A stretch of 64,000 bases of DNA from Nocardia cyriacigeorgica. Its GTDB lineage: Bacteria > Actinomycetota > Actinomycetes > Mycobacteriales > Mycobacteriaceae. A program made the position numbers and the translations under genes. The stretch covers positions 1 to 64,000 of the forward strand of contig NZ_VBUT01000003.1 of the NCBI RefSeq assembly GCF_005863245.1, read 5' to 3'. The notes below the pieces were generated by a model, which saw only the letters and a program-made list of their open reading frames with translations, ran no database searches and was not told where the DNA came from. Below are positions 34,321-41,727 of this stretch, piece after piece; the first letter of the stretch is position 1; the number at the start of each line of letters is the position of its first letter.

Positions 34321-34953
34321 ATGGGTCGTTTCGGTGGGTTCCCGTTCGCCGGTCTGGATTTCTACGAAGATCTCGAGGCCGACAATTCGAAGACGTTCTG
34401 GGCCGCGCACAAGCAGGTCTACGAGGAATCCGTGAAGGCGCCGATGCTGGCGTTGATCGAGGAACTCGAGGCCGACTTCGGGACCGCGAAACTCTTCCGG
34501 CCCTACCGCGACGTGCGCTTCTCCAAGGACAAATCGCCGTACAAGACCCACCAGGGTGTGGTCGTCGGCGCCGCCCCCGGCGTCGGCTGGTACGTGCAGA
34601 TCGGCGCGGCCGGCCTGTTCGTCGCCGCCGGGTACTACAGCGGATCGCCCGAACAGCTGGCCCGGCTACGCACCACCATCGACGACGACGTCCGAGGCGA
34701 GGAACTGGCCGCCATCCTCACCGAACTCGGCAACGCCGGATACGAGATCGGCGGCGAGCGCCTGAAGACCAAACCCAAGGGCTACCCCGCCGACCACCCA
34801 CGCATCGAGCTGCTACGCCACAAAACACTCAGCACTCACCGCGACTTCGGCGCACCGGACTGGCTACCCACACCCCGCGCCGCCACGGAGATCCGCGCGG
34901 CGTGGGAGGCGCAGCGGCCGTTGGTGGAATGGCTCGCGGCCGTCATGAAATGA
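34321..34953 (+). CDS. DUF2461 family protein
   Basis: A 210-residue protein matching the DUF2461 (TIGR02453-type) family: FAGLDFYEDLEADNSKTFWAA at the start, RPYRDVRFSKDKSPYKTH in the middle and a C-terminal RKTLSTHRDFG-like HKTLSTHRDFGAPD. Function unknown; members are small cytosolic proteins. ATG at 34321. The last 11 bases overlap the end of the convergent epimerase-like gene. Confidence 0.85.
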   Translation: MGRFGGFPFAGLDFYEDLEADNSKTFWAAHKQVYEESVKAPMLALIEELEADFGTAKLFRPYRDVRFSKDKSPYKTHQGVVVGAAPGVGWYVQIGAAGLFVAAGYYSGSPEQLARLRTTIDDDVRGEELAAILTELGNAGYEIGGERLKTKPKGYPADHPRIELLRHKTLSTHRDFGAPDWLPTPRAATEIRAAWEAQRPLVEWLAAVMK

Positions 34954-35821
34954 GGCTCGCGGTGGCGAGTTCGTCCAGCAGGCCCGGCCGCGACGGCGTC
35001 CAGCCCAGTTCCTCACGGGCCTTGGCGCTGGTGGCCACCTGGTCGAGCAGGAACGCTTCGACCATCACACCCCAGTTGTGCTGTGCCTCCGCGGGGTCCC
35101 AATCCTGCACGCGCGCATCGTGTTTATCCGCGACGACCCGCGCGGCCTCCTCGATCTGAACCGACTCGTCGAGCGTGCCCAGATACGCCGACCCGGCGGG
35201 CGCGGATTCCACTGCGAGCGCGTACAGCTCGCCCAGGTCGTCGGCGTGGATGACCGACCAGCGGTTGCTGCCGTCGCCGAAGTGGCGGACGACCGCGCCG
35301 TCGTCGTCGTGCTGTGGGCTCAGCAGCATCGGCACATAGCCGCGGCCGCCGCCGTAGACCAGGCCCGGACGGATGCGGATGGTGCGCACGTCGCGCGCGG
35401 ACGCATCCTCGAGCAGCTTCTCGACCGCGGGCCGCCAGGAGACCACCAGCGGCGGGTCGAATGGTGACTCCTCGGTGATGACGGTATCGCCGCTGTTGCC
35501 GTGCAGCCACAGTCCGCTGGTGTAGGCGAGGGCCTTGCCGGTCCCGGCGAAAGCCTCGATGAGACCGGTGACGACGGTGGTGTCGAGCTCACCGGCCCGC
35601 TCGTCATTGCTGGACGCCGCGTGCACCGCGGCGTCCACCGACGCAGCCGCGGCGTTGAGCGCAGCGGGATCGAACAGGTCGGCCACCAGCGGCTCGACGC
35701 CGGCGGGCACCGGCCGGTCGGCCGCGGTGACGGTTCCGACCACGGTGTGACCGCGGCCGATCAGGGCCCGCGCCACCGCGCCGCCGATCGTGCCGGAGGC
35801 TCCGGTCACCAGAACTCGCAT
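34943..35821 (-). CDS. NAD-dependent epimerase/dehydratase (extended SDR)
   Basis: A 292-residue extended short-chain dehydrogenase. The NAD(P)-binding motif TGASGTIGGAVARALIGRGH is at residues about 6-25, DLFD follows at about 49, and the usual YxxxK is not obvious; instead a YTSG at about 109 and PGLVYGGGRGY at about 152 are seen. The substrate is unknown. ATG at 35821 follows GGAGTGTGCG. A TetR gene sits divergently 142 bp away, a usual layout for TetR-controlled SDRs. Confidence 0.82.
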   Translation of the reverse strand: MRVLVTGASGTIGGAVARALIGRGHTVVGTVTAADRPVPAGVEPLVADLFDPAALNAAAASVDAAVHAASSNDERAGELDTTVVTGLIEAFAGTGKALAYTSGLWLHGNSGDTVITEESPFDPPLVVSWRPAVEKLLEDASARDVRTIRIRPGLVYGGGRGYVPMLLSPQHDDDGAVVRHFGDGSNRWSVIHADDLGELYALAVESAPAGSAYLGTLDESVQIEEAARVVADKHDARVQDWDPAEAQHNWGVMVEAFLLDQVATSAKAREELGWTPSRPGLLDELATASLIS

Positions 35822-35962
35822 CGCACACTCCTTGTCCCCACGTTGTTTTCACGCGAAAGTTCCCGCCGCATCAATTTCTATCGGCGTTAGAAAATGACGA
35901 TAGACTTGTCGGCGTGAGATTGTCTACCGTTGTTAGAAATCGTGGACGACCGAGGAGAACCA

Positions 35963-36601
35963 GTGCCGCGAGCGGGAAAGCGGATCAAGGGCACGGCGTG
36001 TGAGCGCGCCGAGGCGCGCGAGCGGCTGCGCGCCGAGCTACTGTCGGCGGCCCGCTCGATCGCCTCGGAAAACGGCGGATACGACAGCGTCACGGTGCGC
36101 TCGGTCGCCGATCGGGTGGGCTACACCGTGCCGATCGTCTACCAGTACTTCGCCAACAAGGGGGCGTTGTTGTTCGAGCTGGTCGATACTGGATTCGCCG
36201 AGCTGGCCACGCAATTGGGCTCGGCGCTGTGTCCGGACGCGCAGACCGAGCGGGGTGGACCGCTGGCGGCGGTGGCGGCGGCGTACTGGGATTTCGCGAT
36301 GGCCGATCCCCACCTGTACCGGCTGATGCACACGTTGCCGGGGGTGGCCTTCGGTAGCGCCGAAACACCCGGCTCCGCGCGAACCTGCTTCGAAGTCCTG
36401 CGCACCGCCGTGACCGAAGAGGCGCCGCAGCTGCCCGCCATCACCTACGACGCCGACGCGGCGGCCGACCTGTTATGGGCCCACCTGCACGGCCTGGTCG
36501 GACTAGTGCTCGACGGTCGTATCAAGGGCGGACCCGAGCGCGGCCGGCACCTGCTGGATGACCTGACCGGACTGTTCGCCGCATCGGCCTCGAGCGATTG
36601 A
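35963..36601 (+). CDS. TetR family transcriptional regulator
   Basis: A 212-residue TetR protein. The helix-turn-helix is at about residues 30-62 (VRSVADRVGYTVPIVYQYFA), followed by a TetR C-terminal domain (YRLMHTLPGVAFG). GTG at 35963 is chosen because GAGGAGAACCA precedes it; a TTG at 35930 would give an unconserved leader. Divergent from the epimerase-like gene. In the intergenic region, imperfect inverted repeats such as TTTCTA-N6-TTAGAAA at about 35875-35892 may be its operator. Confidence 0.85.
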   Translation: MPRAGKRIKGTACERAEARERLRAELLSAARSIASENGGYDSVTVRSVADRVGYTVPIVYQYFANKGALLFELVDTGFAELATQLGSALCPDAQTERGGPLAAVAAAYWDFAMADPHLYRLMHTLPGVAFGSAETPGSARTCFEVLRTAVTEEAPQLPAITYDADAAADLLWAHLHGLVGLVLDGRIKGGPERGRHLLDDLTGLFAASASSD

Positions 36602-36724
36602 ATCGTCTGGCGCGGCGCGGCACCGGAACCCGGATCCGCACTGCTACAGCGGAATTCGCCTCACGGCCGTTGCGGACTCGGCCGGTGAGCCGAGTCCGCC
36701 GGTCGCGGGAGAGGGACCGCGCGA

Positions 36725-37390
36725 TCAGCCGAGGCTGAAGGGCTGGCCCCACAGGCGCAGTTCGGAGCGGCCGGTCTTGGTGGTGACTTCGACGCCGACG
36801 AAGGCGCGGGCCTGGGCGTAGCCGGCGCAGCCGTCGAGGCCGAGGGTGGAATCGGCCCAGGTGACCGAGGCCTGCTGCTCCTTGAAGCTGTAGCCGCGCA
36901 GGTAGCTCTTCTCGCCGTAGGCGTCGGGGCCTTCGAGGTCGAGCAGCCAGAAGGTTTCGGCCTGGCCGGGGCCGAGGGTGAGGTTGGCGCCGGAGGTGAC
37001 GCCGCCGCTGCCCTTGCCTTCCCAGGTGGTGGCGCCGTTGGCGCCGCCGGTTCCGGTGCCGCCGCTGATGTCGACCTGGCAGCCGACTACGTAGCCGGGG
37101 TAGATCTTGGAGTACTGGTGCGAGCCGTGGATCTGCACTTCGGCGCGCCCGGAGGCCCAGACATTGCGGTGCAGCGGTGTCGAGCCCATCGACGGGCTGA
37201 TGTTGACCGACTCGTTGGTGAGCCGGATGGTGACGGCGGTGCCGTCGGGCAGGGTCTGGGTGATCTCACCGCCGGGCAGCGGAATGAAGGTGTCGGCGTT
37301 GGCGGCGCCGGTGGAGAACAGGCCGAGGGCGAGGGTGGCGGTCGCCGCGGCACCGGCCAGGCGGGCGGCGGCCTTCTTCAGGCTGGTCAT
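36725..37390 (-). CDS. MspA family porin
   Basis: A 221-residue outer-membrane (mycomembrane) porin of the MspA family. Signal peptide residues 1-32 end ...GAANA; the mature protein begins DTFIPLPGGE, and shows SVNISPSMGSTPLHRNVWAS and the C-terminal GQPFSLG typical of the family. MspA-type porins form octameric pores for small hydrophilic solutes. Start ATG at 37390 follows GAAAGGCAACCCC. The gene downstream in genome order is unrelated; the porin upstream is a paralog. Confidence 0.88.
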   Translation of the reverse strand: MTSLKKAAARLAGAAATATLALGLFSTGAANADTFIPLPGGEITQTLPDGTAVTIRLTNESVNISPSMGSTPLHRNVWASGRAEVQIHGSHQYSKIYPGYVVGCQVDISGGTGTGGANGATTWEGKGSGGVTSGANLTLGPGQAETFWLLDLEGPDAYGEKSYLRGYSFKEQQASVTWADSTLGLDGCAGYAQARAFVGVEVTTKTGRSELRLWGQPFSLG

Positions 37391-37444
37391 GATGGGGTTG
37401 CCTTTCAGGGCTGTGATCGGTTGCGCGAGAACGGGTCAGCGGGT

Positions 37445-38083
37445 TCAGCCGATGCTGAACGGCTGGCCGTACAGGGTGGTCTTGGAGTAGTTCGTGCCGA
37501 TGATCTCGACGACGGTGTAGGCGCGTGCCTGCGCGTATCCGCCGCAGCCCTGGATCTGGAGTTCGACGTCCTTGTAGCTGACGTGGTAGGTGCCCTTCTC
37601 GACGATGTCGAAGCCCTCGACGCCGACGAACTTCACCTCGCCGGGCCCGATCTTCACCCCGACCGTGCCGCTGGCGTTCACCCCGGTGGTGGTGATGCCG
37701 CCGGACACGCCCGCGGAGATGGCGTTGTCGGCGATGCTGACCTGGCAGCCGACGATGTAGCCGGTGTTGATTCTGGATGCGCCGTGGGTCGAGGAGTTGT
37801 TGGTGCCGGGCGCGCCGCTACCGCCGACGAAGGGCTTCGGATCGCCCTTGGGGGTGGCGGCGACGTCGGCGATCACGGTGCCGCTCACCCACGCGACGCG
37901 GCCCGCGCCGTTGGCCGCCATCGACGGCGAGATCAGCGCGCTCTCCGCGACCCGCTTGATGGTGACGTCCGGTCCGGCCTTCTCGCCGTCGGGCAGCGGA
38001 ACGAAGGTGTCCGCGGTGGCCGTGCCGCTCGCGAGACCGAGAGCGGCCGTGGCCAGCGCGGAGGCAGCAAGGATTTTTCGCAT
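37445..38083 (-). CDS. MspA family porin, paralog
   Basis: A 212-residue MspA-type porin. Residues 1-25 are a signal peptide, the mature part begins DTFVPLPDGEKAGPDV and has ESALISPSMAANGAGRVAWVS, GYIVGCQVSIADNAISAGVSG and the ending TTLYGQPFSIG. It is related to the following porin but not identical: a Gly/Pro-rich insert near residues 75-100 distinguishes it. I use ATG at 38083 (GAGGAATCCCCC upstream); ATG 38101 is an alternative. The pair is a tandem duplication. Confidence 0.85.
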   Translation of the reverse strand: MRKILAASALATAALGLASGTATADTFVPLPDGEKAGPDVTIKRVAESALISPSMAANGAGRVAWVSGTVIADVAATPKGDPKPFVGGSGAPGTNNSSTHGASRINTGYIVGCQVSIADNAISAGVSGGITTTGVNASGTVGVKIGPGEVKFVGVEGFDIVEKGTYHVSYKDVELQIQGCGGYAQARAYTVVEIIGTNYSKTTLYGQPFSIG

Positions 38084-38638
38084 CGTTGGGGGATTCCTCA
38101 TCAGCAGGGGGTGAGTCGGAGGCGCTCGTAGGCAACTCTCGGCGACCGCGAGCGGGACTCGTATCGGACAGGGGGAAGACCTATCACGCCTGGGAACACC
38201 GAATGGACTCGTACACCGTAAAAATGAGGGAAGGGTCACAATCCTCACGTGAATCCTCGTGGTGTGCAGTGAAGTTCGCTAACGATAGAAGGTCGGCCGG
38301 ATTCCGGCGGTGCGCCCCGGACGGGGCGGGGGACCGCTCGCCGATGTGGATCAGAGGGTGAATCAACGCCGCTCATAAGGCCTTTCGGTGCCGAAAGCGC
38401 GTTCCAGCGACTTCCCTGCAAAGGCCTTCTGTGTCATGGTGGTTCGAGTCGGCTGCGCGGCGATGGGGGCACGAGTAAACGCCTCGTTGCGGTGTCGAGG
38501 GGGTTCGGGCGGTCGCGTGGGGAGCCGAAGGAAGGCCGGGCAAATCCGATATGCATAGGTTAGGCTAACCTTTACAAACCTGTAGTTACCTTACCTAAAC
38601 ATCGTCCGACCTGCCGAAATCTGGAGAACGACACCCCG
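38084..38638. other. Divergent intergenic region with repeats and IdeR box
   Basis: About 550 bases upstream of the iron-uptake operon. It contains the inverted repeats AAGGCCTTT (38377-38385) and AAAGGCCTT (38420-38428), a small palindrome CTTTCGGTGCCGAAAG at 38382-38397 nested in the first arm, and the IdeR-like box at 38555-38573. No gene is visible apart from the leader frame starting at 38639. Confidence 0.5.
38555..38573. promoter_or_regulatory. IdeR/DmdR-type iron box
   Basis: ATAGGTTAGGCTAACCTTT matches the 19-bp consensus TTAGGTTAGGCTAACCTAA at 16 positions. It is about 65-85 bp upstream of the FecCD leader frame, where an iron repressor would block transcription. A degenerate half-site (TTAGGTAAGG on the minus strand) lies about 20 bp downstream, around 38590-38600. 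Confidence 0.82.
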
Positions 38639-38695
38639 ATGGACAGTGCCCTACCCGCACCGGAATGCGGTGCCCGTCGTGGAGCCGGCCGATGA
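38639..38695 (+). CDS. 18-residue leader peptide coupled to FecCD permease
   Basis: ATG at 38639 follows CTGGAGAACGACACCCCG and opens 18 codons (MDSALPAPECGARRGAGR) to TGA at 38693-38695, which overlaps the permease ATG at 38692 (ATGA). The frame is short and rich in Ala, Gly and Arg. Tight overlap makes translational coupling likely. I cannot say whether the peptide itself has a role. Confidence 0.4.
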   Translation: MDSALPAPECGARRGAGR

Positions 38696-39720
38696 CCCAC
38701 CTGCCGGCAGGCACGCGAGGATCGGTGCTCTCCTGGCGGTGGCCGGGGTGGCTGCTCGCGGTGGCCGCGCTGACCGTTGTCAGCGTGCTCAGCCTGCTCG
38801 TCGGAGCCAAAGCCATTCCGGTGCACGAGGTCTGGTCGGCGCTGTGGGGCGCGCAGAGTTCACCCGACGCGCTGATCGTTACCGACTACCGGCTGCCGCG
38901 CACGCTGCTCGGACTGCTCGCCGGGCTCGCACTCGGCGTCGCCGGCTGCCTGATGCAGGGGCTGACCCGCAATCCGCTGGCCGATCCCGGCCTGCTCGGG
39001 ATCAACGCGGGTGCGGCCTTCGCCATCGCCATGGCGGTGGCGTTCCTCGGGGTCGAGCAGATCACCGCTTACGTCTGGTTCGGATTCGCCGGTGCGGCCG
39101 TCGTCTCGCTGGTGGTGTACCGCTTGGGCACCGCGGGCAGGCAGGGCGCCGATCCGGTGCGGCTCACCTTGGCCGGCGTCGCGGTGACCGCGGTGCTGTC
39201 GGGGATCACCAAGGGCCTGATCCTGGTGAACGCGAACGCTTTCGATCAGATGCGCGACTGGGATGCGGGTTCGCTCACCGGACGCGGCTATGACGTGATC
39301 GCCGGTGCCGCGCCGTTCATCCTGATCGGCCTGATCGCGGCGGTGGTGGCGGCCAGGTCGCTGAACGGGGTCGCGCTCGGTGACGACCTGGCCCGCGCGC
39401 TCGGCGTCCGCGTCGGCCGCACCCGGCTGCTGACCGTGCTGGCCTTGACCCTGCTGTGCGGAACGGCCACCGCGGCCGTCGGCCCGATCACCTTCGTCGG
39501 GCTGGCGGTGCCGCATGTGGCGCGCTGGATCGTCGGACCCGACCAACGCTGGATCGTCGCGTATTCGATGGTGCTCGCACCGATTCTGCTGATCGGAGCC
39601 GATGTGCTCGGCCGGGTGGTGTTGTGGCCGGACGAGGTGCCGGCCGGGCTGGTGGCGGCGTTCCTCGGTGCGCCCGCGCTGATCTGGCTGGCCCGGCGAG
39701 CCAGGGAGACGGCGACATGA
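38692..39720 (+). CDS. Ferric siderophore ABC permease, FecCD family
   Basis: A 342-residue FecCD/BtuC-type permease with about 9-10 hydrophobic helices. Family phrases are GLLAGLALGVAGCLMQGLTRNPLADPGLLGINAG, LGVRVGRTRLLTV and GPITFVGLAVPHVARWIVG. It forms half of the permease with the next protein. ATG at 38692 overlaps a leader frame stop. An earlier in-frame start at 38665 lacks a ribosome-binding site. Controlled by the upstream IdeR box, inference. Confidence 0.9.
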   Translation: MTHLPAGTRGSVLSWRWPGWLLAVAALTVVSVLSLLVGAKAIPVHEVWSALWGAQSSPDALIVTDYRLPRTLLGLLAGLALGVAGCLMQGLTRNPLADPGLLGINAGAAFAIAMAVAFLGVEQITAYVWFGFAGAAVVSLVVYRLGTAGRQGADPVRLTLAGVAVTAVLSGITKGLILVNANAFDQMRDWDAGSLTGRGYDVIAGAAPFILIGLIAAVVAARSLNGVALGDDLARALGVRVGRTRLLTVLALTLLCGTATAAVGPITFVGLAVPHVARWIVGPDQRWIVAYSMVLAPILLIGADVLGRVVLWPDEVPAGLVAAFLGAPALIWLARRARETAT

Positions 39721-40772
39721 GCGCACGGATCGACTTCGGCCGCGCGACGGTGCTGGTCCGCGCCAGGGCCGCCGGGTTCACCGCCATGATCGGCGTCCGG
39801 GCGGTGATCGTCTGCGTGGCGCTGGTGGCGGTGGCGCTGCTGGTCGCGGTGCTGGCCTTGGGCAGCGGTGACGCGCCGATTCCGCCGGACCGGGTGCTGC
39901 GCGCGATCTTCGTCGGCGATCAGCGGTTCGATCGGCTCGTGGTGTGGAAGTGGCGTTTTCCCCGGGTGTTGCTGGCGCTGGTGCTCGGCGCCGCGCTTGG
40001 GGTGAGCGGTGCGATCCTGCAATCGGTGACCAGGAATCCGCTGGGCAGCCCCGATATCGTCGGCTTCGGCACCGGCGCCTACACCGGCGCGCTGATCGTC
40101 ATGCTGGTGCTCGGCGGCGGTGAGTTCCAGACCGCGGCCGGTGCGCTGGTGGGCGGGCTGGCCGCGGCGGTGGCGATTCAGCTGCTCGCGCTGCGGCACA
40201 ACGTCAGCGGGTTCCGGTTGATCCTCGTCGGCATCGGGGTGAGCGCCATGCTGGCCTCGGTCAATGCCTGGCTGATCCTGCGCGCCGATCTGCTGTCGGC
40301 GATGGGCGCCGCCGCGTGGGGGATGGGGTCGTTGAGCGGGCTCACCTGGGCGCAGGTCATGCCCGCGATGGTGCTGCTGACGGTGCTGAGCCTGGCCGTG
40401 ATTCCGCTGGCCGCGCGGCTGCGCATGCTGGAACTCGGTGACGACCTGGCCAGTGCCGTCGGTATCCCGGTACGGCGGACCAGGCTGCAGCTGATCTTTC
40501 TCAGCGTGGCGCTGACCGCCGTGGCCACGGCCGTCACTGGGCCGATCGCGTTCATCGCACTGGCCGCGCCGCAATTGGCGCGCAGGCTGGCGCGCACGCC
40601 GTCCACCGCGCTCGTCCCGGCCGCCGCGATGGGCGCATTGCTGCTGATCACCTCGGACTGGCTGGCGCAGCGGCTGTTCGCGCCGACCACCCTGCCGGTG
40701 GGCGTGGTCACCGTCTCTATCGGTGGGCTGTATCTGGCGTATGTGCTGGTCGCCGAGGCGAGAAGGAACTAG
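39717..40772 (+). CDS. Ferric siderophore ABC permease, FecCD family (second)
   Basis: A 351-residue FecCD-type permease. Helices and motifs as in the previous protein: FPRVLLALVLGAALGVSGA, QSVTRNPLGSPDIVGFGTG, GPIAFIALAAPQLARRLA. ATG at 39717 overlaps the previous stop (ATGA), so the two are stoichiometrically coupled and probably form a heterodimer. A longer frame upstream to 39456 is antisense-like GC noise. Confidence 0.9.
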   Translation: MSARIDFGRATVLVRARAAGFTAMIGVRAVIVCVALVAVALLVAVLALGSGDAPIPPDRVLRAIFVGDQRFDRLVVWKWRFPRVLLALVLGAALGVSGAILQSVTRNPLGSPDIVGFGTGAYTGALIVMLVLGGGEFQTAAGALVGGLAAAVAIQLLALRHNVSGFRLILVGIGVSAMLASVNAWLILRADLLSAMGAAAWGMGSLSGLTWAQVMPAMVLLTVLSLAVIPLAARLRMLELGDDLASAVGIPVRRTRLQLIFLSVALTAVATAVTGPIAFIALAAPQLARRLARTPSTALVPAAAMGALLLITSDWLAQRLFAPTTLPVGVVTVSIGGLYLAYVLVAEARRN

Positions 40773-40782
40773 GGGAGCGACG

Positions 40783-41613
40783 ATGAAGGACACATCAGAC
40801 CAGGCTGCGTCGAGTCCGCCGCGGCTGCGCGCGGACGGGCTGCGGCTGGGATATCGCGGCCGCACGATCAGCGAGGATCTGTCCGCCGACATCCCGGACG
40901 GTTCGTTCACCGTGATCATCGGCCCGAATGCCTGCGGCAAGTCCACGCTGCTGCGAGCGCTGGCGCGATTGCTGACACCGGATTCCGGGACGGTGCTGTT
41001 GGACGGCAAAGCGATCAACAGCTATCCGGCCAAAGAGGTGGCGCGGCGGATCGGGCTGCTGCCGCAGACCTCCACCGCGCCCGACGGCATCCGAGTCGCC
41101 GACCTGGTCGCGCGCGGTCGGTATCCGCATCAGTCGCTGCTGCGGCAGTGGTCGCAGGCCGATGCGGAGGCGGTGGCCACCGCTATGGCGTCCACCGGGG
41201 TGACCGAGTTGTCGGCGCGCTCGGTCGACGAACTGTCCGGTGGACAGCGTCAGCGGGTGTGGATCGCCATGGTGCTGGCCCAGGACACCCGGGTGATTCT
41301 GCTCGATGAGCCCACCACCTATCTCGATATCGCACACCAGATCCAGCTGCTCGAGCTGTGCCGGACGCTGAACCGCGAATCCGGGCGGACCGTGGTCGCG
41401 GTGCTGCACGACCTCAATCACGCGTTCCGCTATGCCGACCATCTGATCGCCATGCGGGACGGACAGATCAGTGCCGCGGGCCCGCCGGGGGAGATCGTGA
41501 CCGCCGAGCTGGTGCGTTCGGTATTCGATCTGGGTTGCCGGGTGATCGAGGATCCCGAAACCGGAGCGCCACTGGTCATCCCGCTGGCGGAGAACGCCGT
41601 CACGGTGCGCTGA
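40783..41613 (+). CDS. Ferric siderophore ABC ATPase
   Basis: A 276-residue ABC ATP-binding protein of the FepC/FhuC type. Walker A is GPNACGKSTLL (about residue 47), the signature is LSGGQRQRVW (about 150), Walker B is VILLDEPTTYLD (about 170) and the H-loop follows as VLHDLNHAFRYADHL. It powers import by the two permeases. ATG at 40783 follows AGGGGAGCGACG. About 20 bases after its stop begins the second IdeR box. Confidence 0.92.
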   Translation: MKDTSDQAASSPPRLRADGLRLGYRGRTISEDLSADIPDGSFTVIIGPNACGKSTLLRALARLLTPDSGTVLLDGKAINSYPAKEVARRIGLLPQTSTAPDGIRVADLVARGRYPHQSLLRQWSQADAEAVATAMASTGVTELSARSVDELSGGQRQRVWIAMVLAQDTRVILLDEPTTYLDIAHQIQLLELCRTLNRESGRTVVAVLHDLNHAFRYADHLIAMRDGQISAAGPPGEIVTAELVRSVFDLGCRVIEDPETGAPLVIPLAENAVTVR

Positions 41614-41633
41614 CGTAGCTCCACACCGTGAAC

Positions 41634-41652
41634 TAAAGATAGGCTAACCTAA
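41634..41652. promoter_or_regulatory. IdeR/DmdR-type iron box upstream of NRPS
   Basis: TAAAGATAGGCTAACCTAA matches the 19-bp consensus at 16 of 19 positions; the right half is perfect. It lies about 75-95 bp before the NRPS start, suggesting its own iron-regulated promoter in addition to read-through from the permease operon. A weak stem (TCACGGTG with CACCGTGA, about 41600-41630) precedes it. Confidence 0.82.
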
Positions 41653-41727
41653 GCAAACTGCTCTGATGATCGTCGTGCCGGAGCGTTGTCCAGCACGCAA
41701 AAGCGTTGAGGGTGAAGGGAGTTGCCG

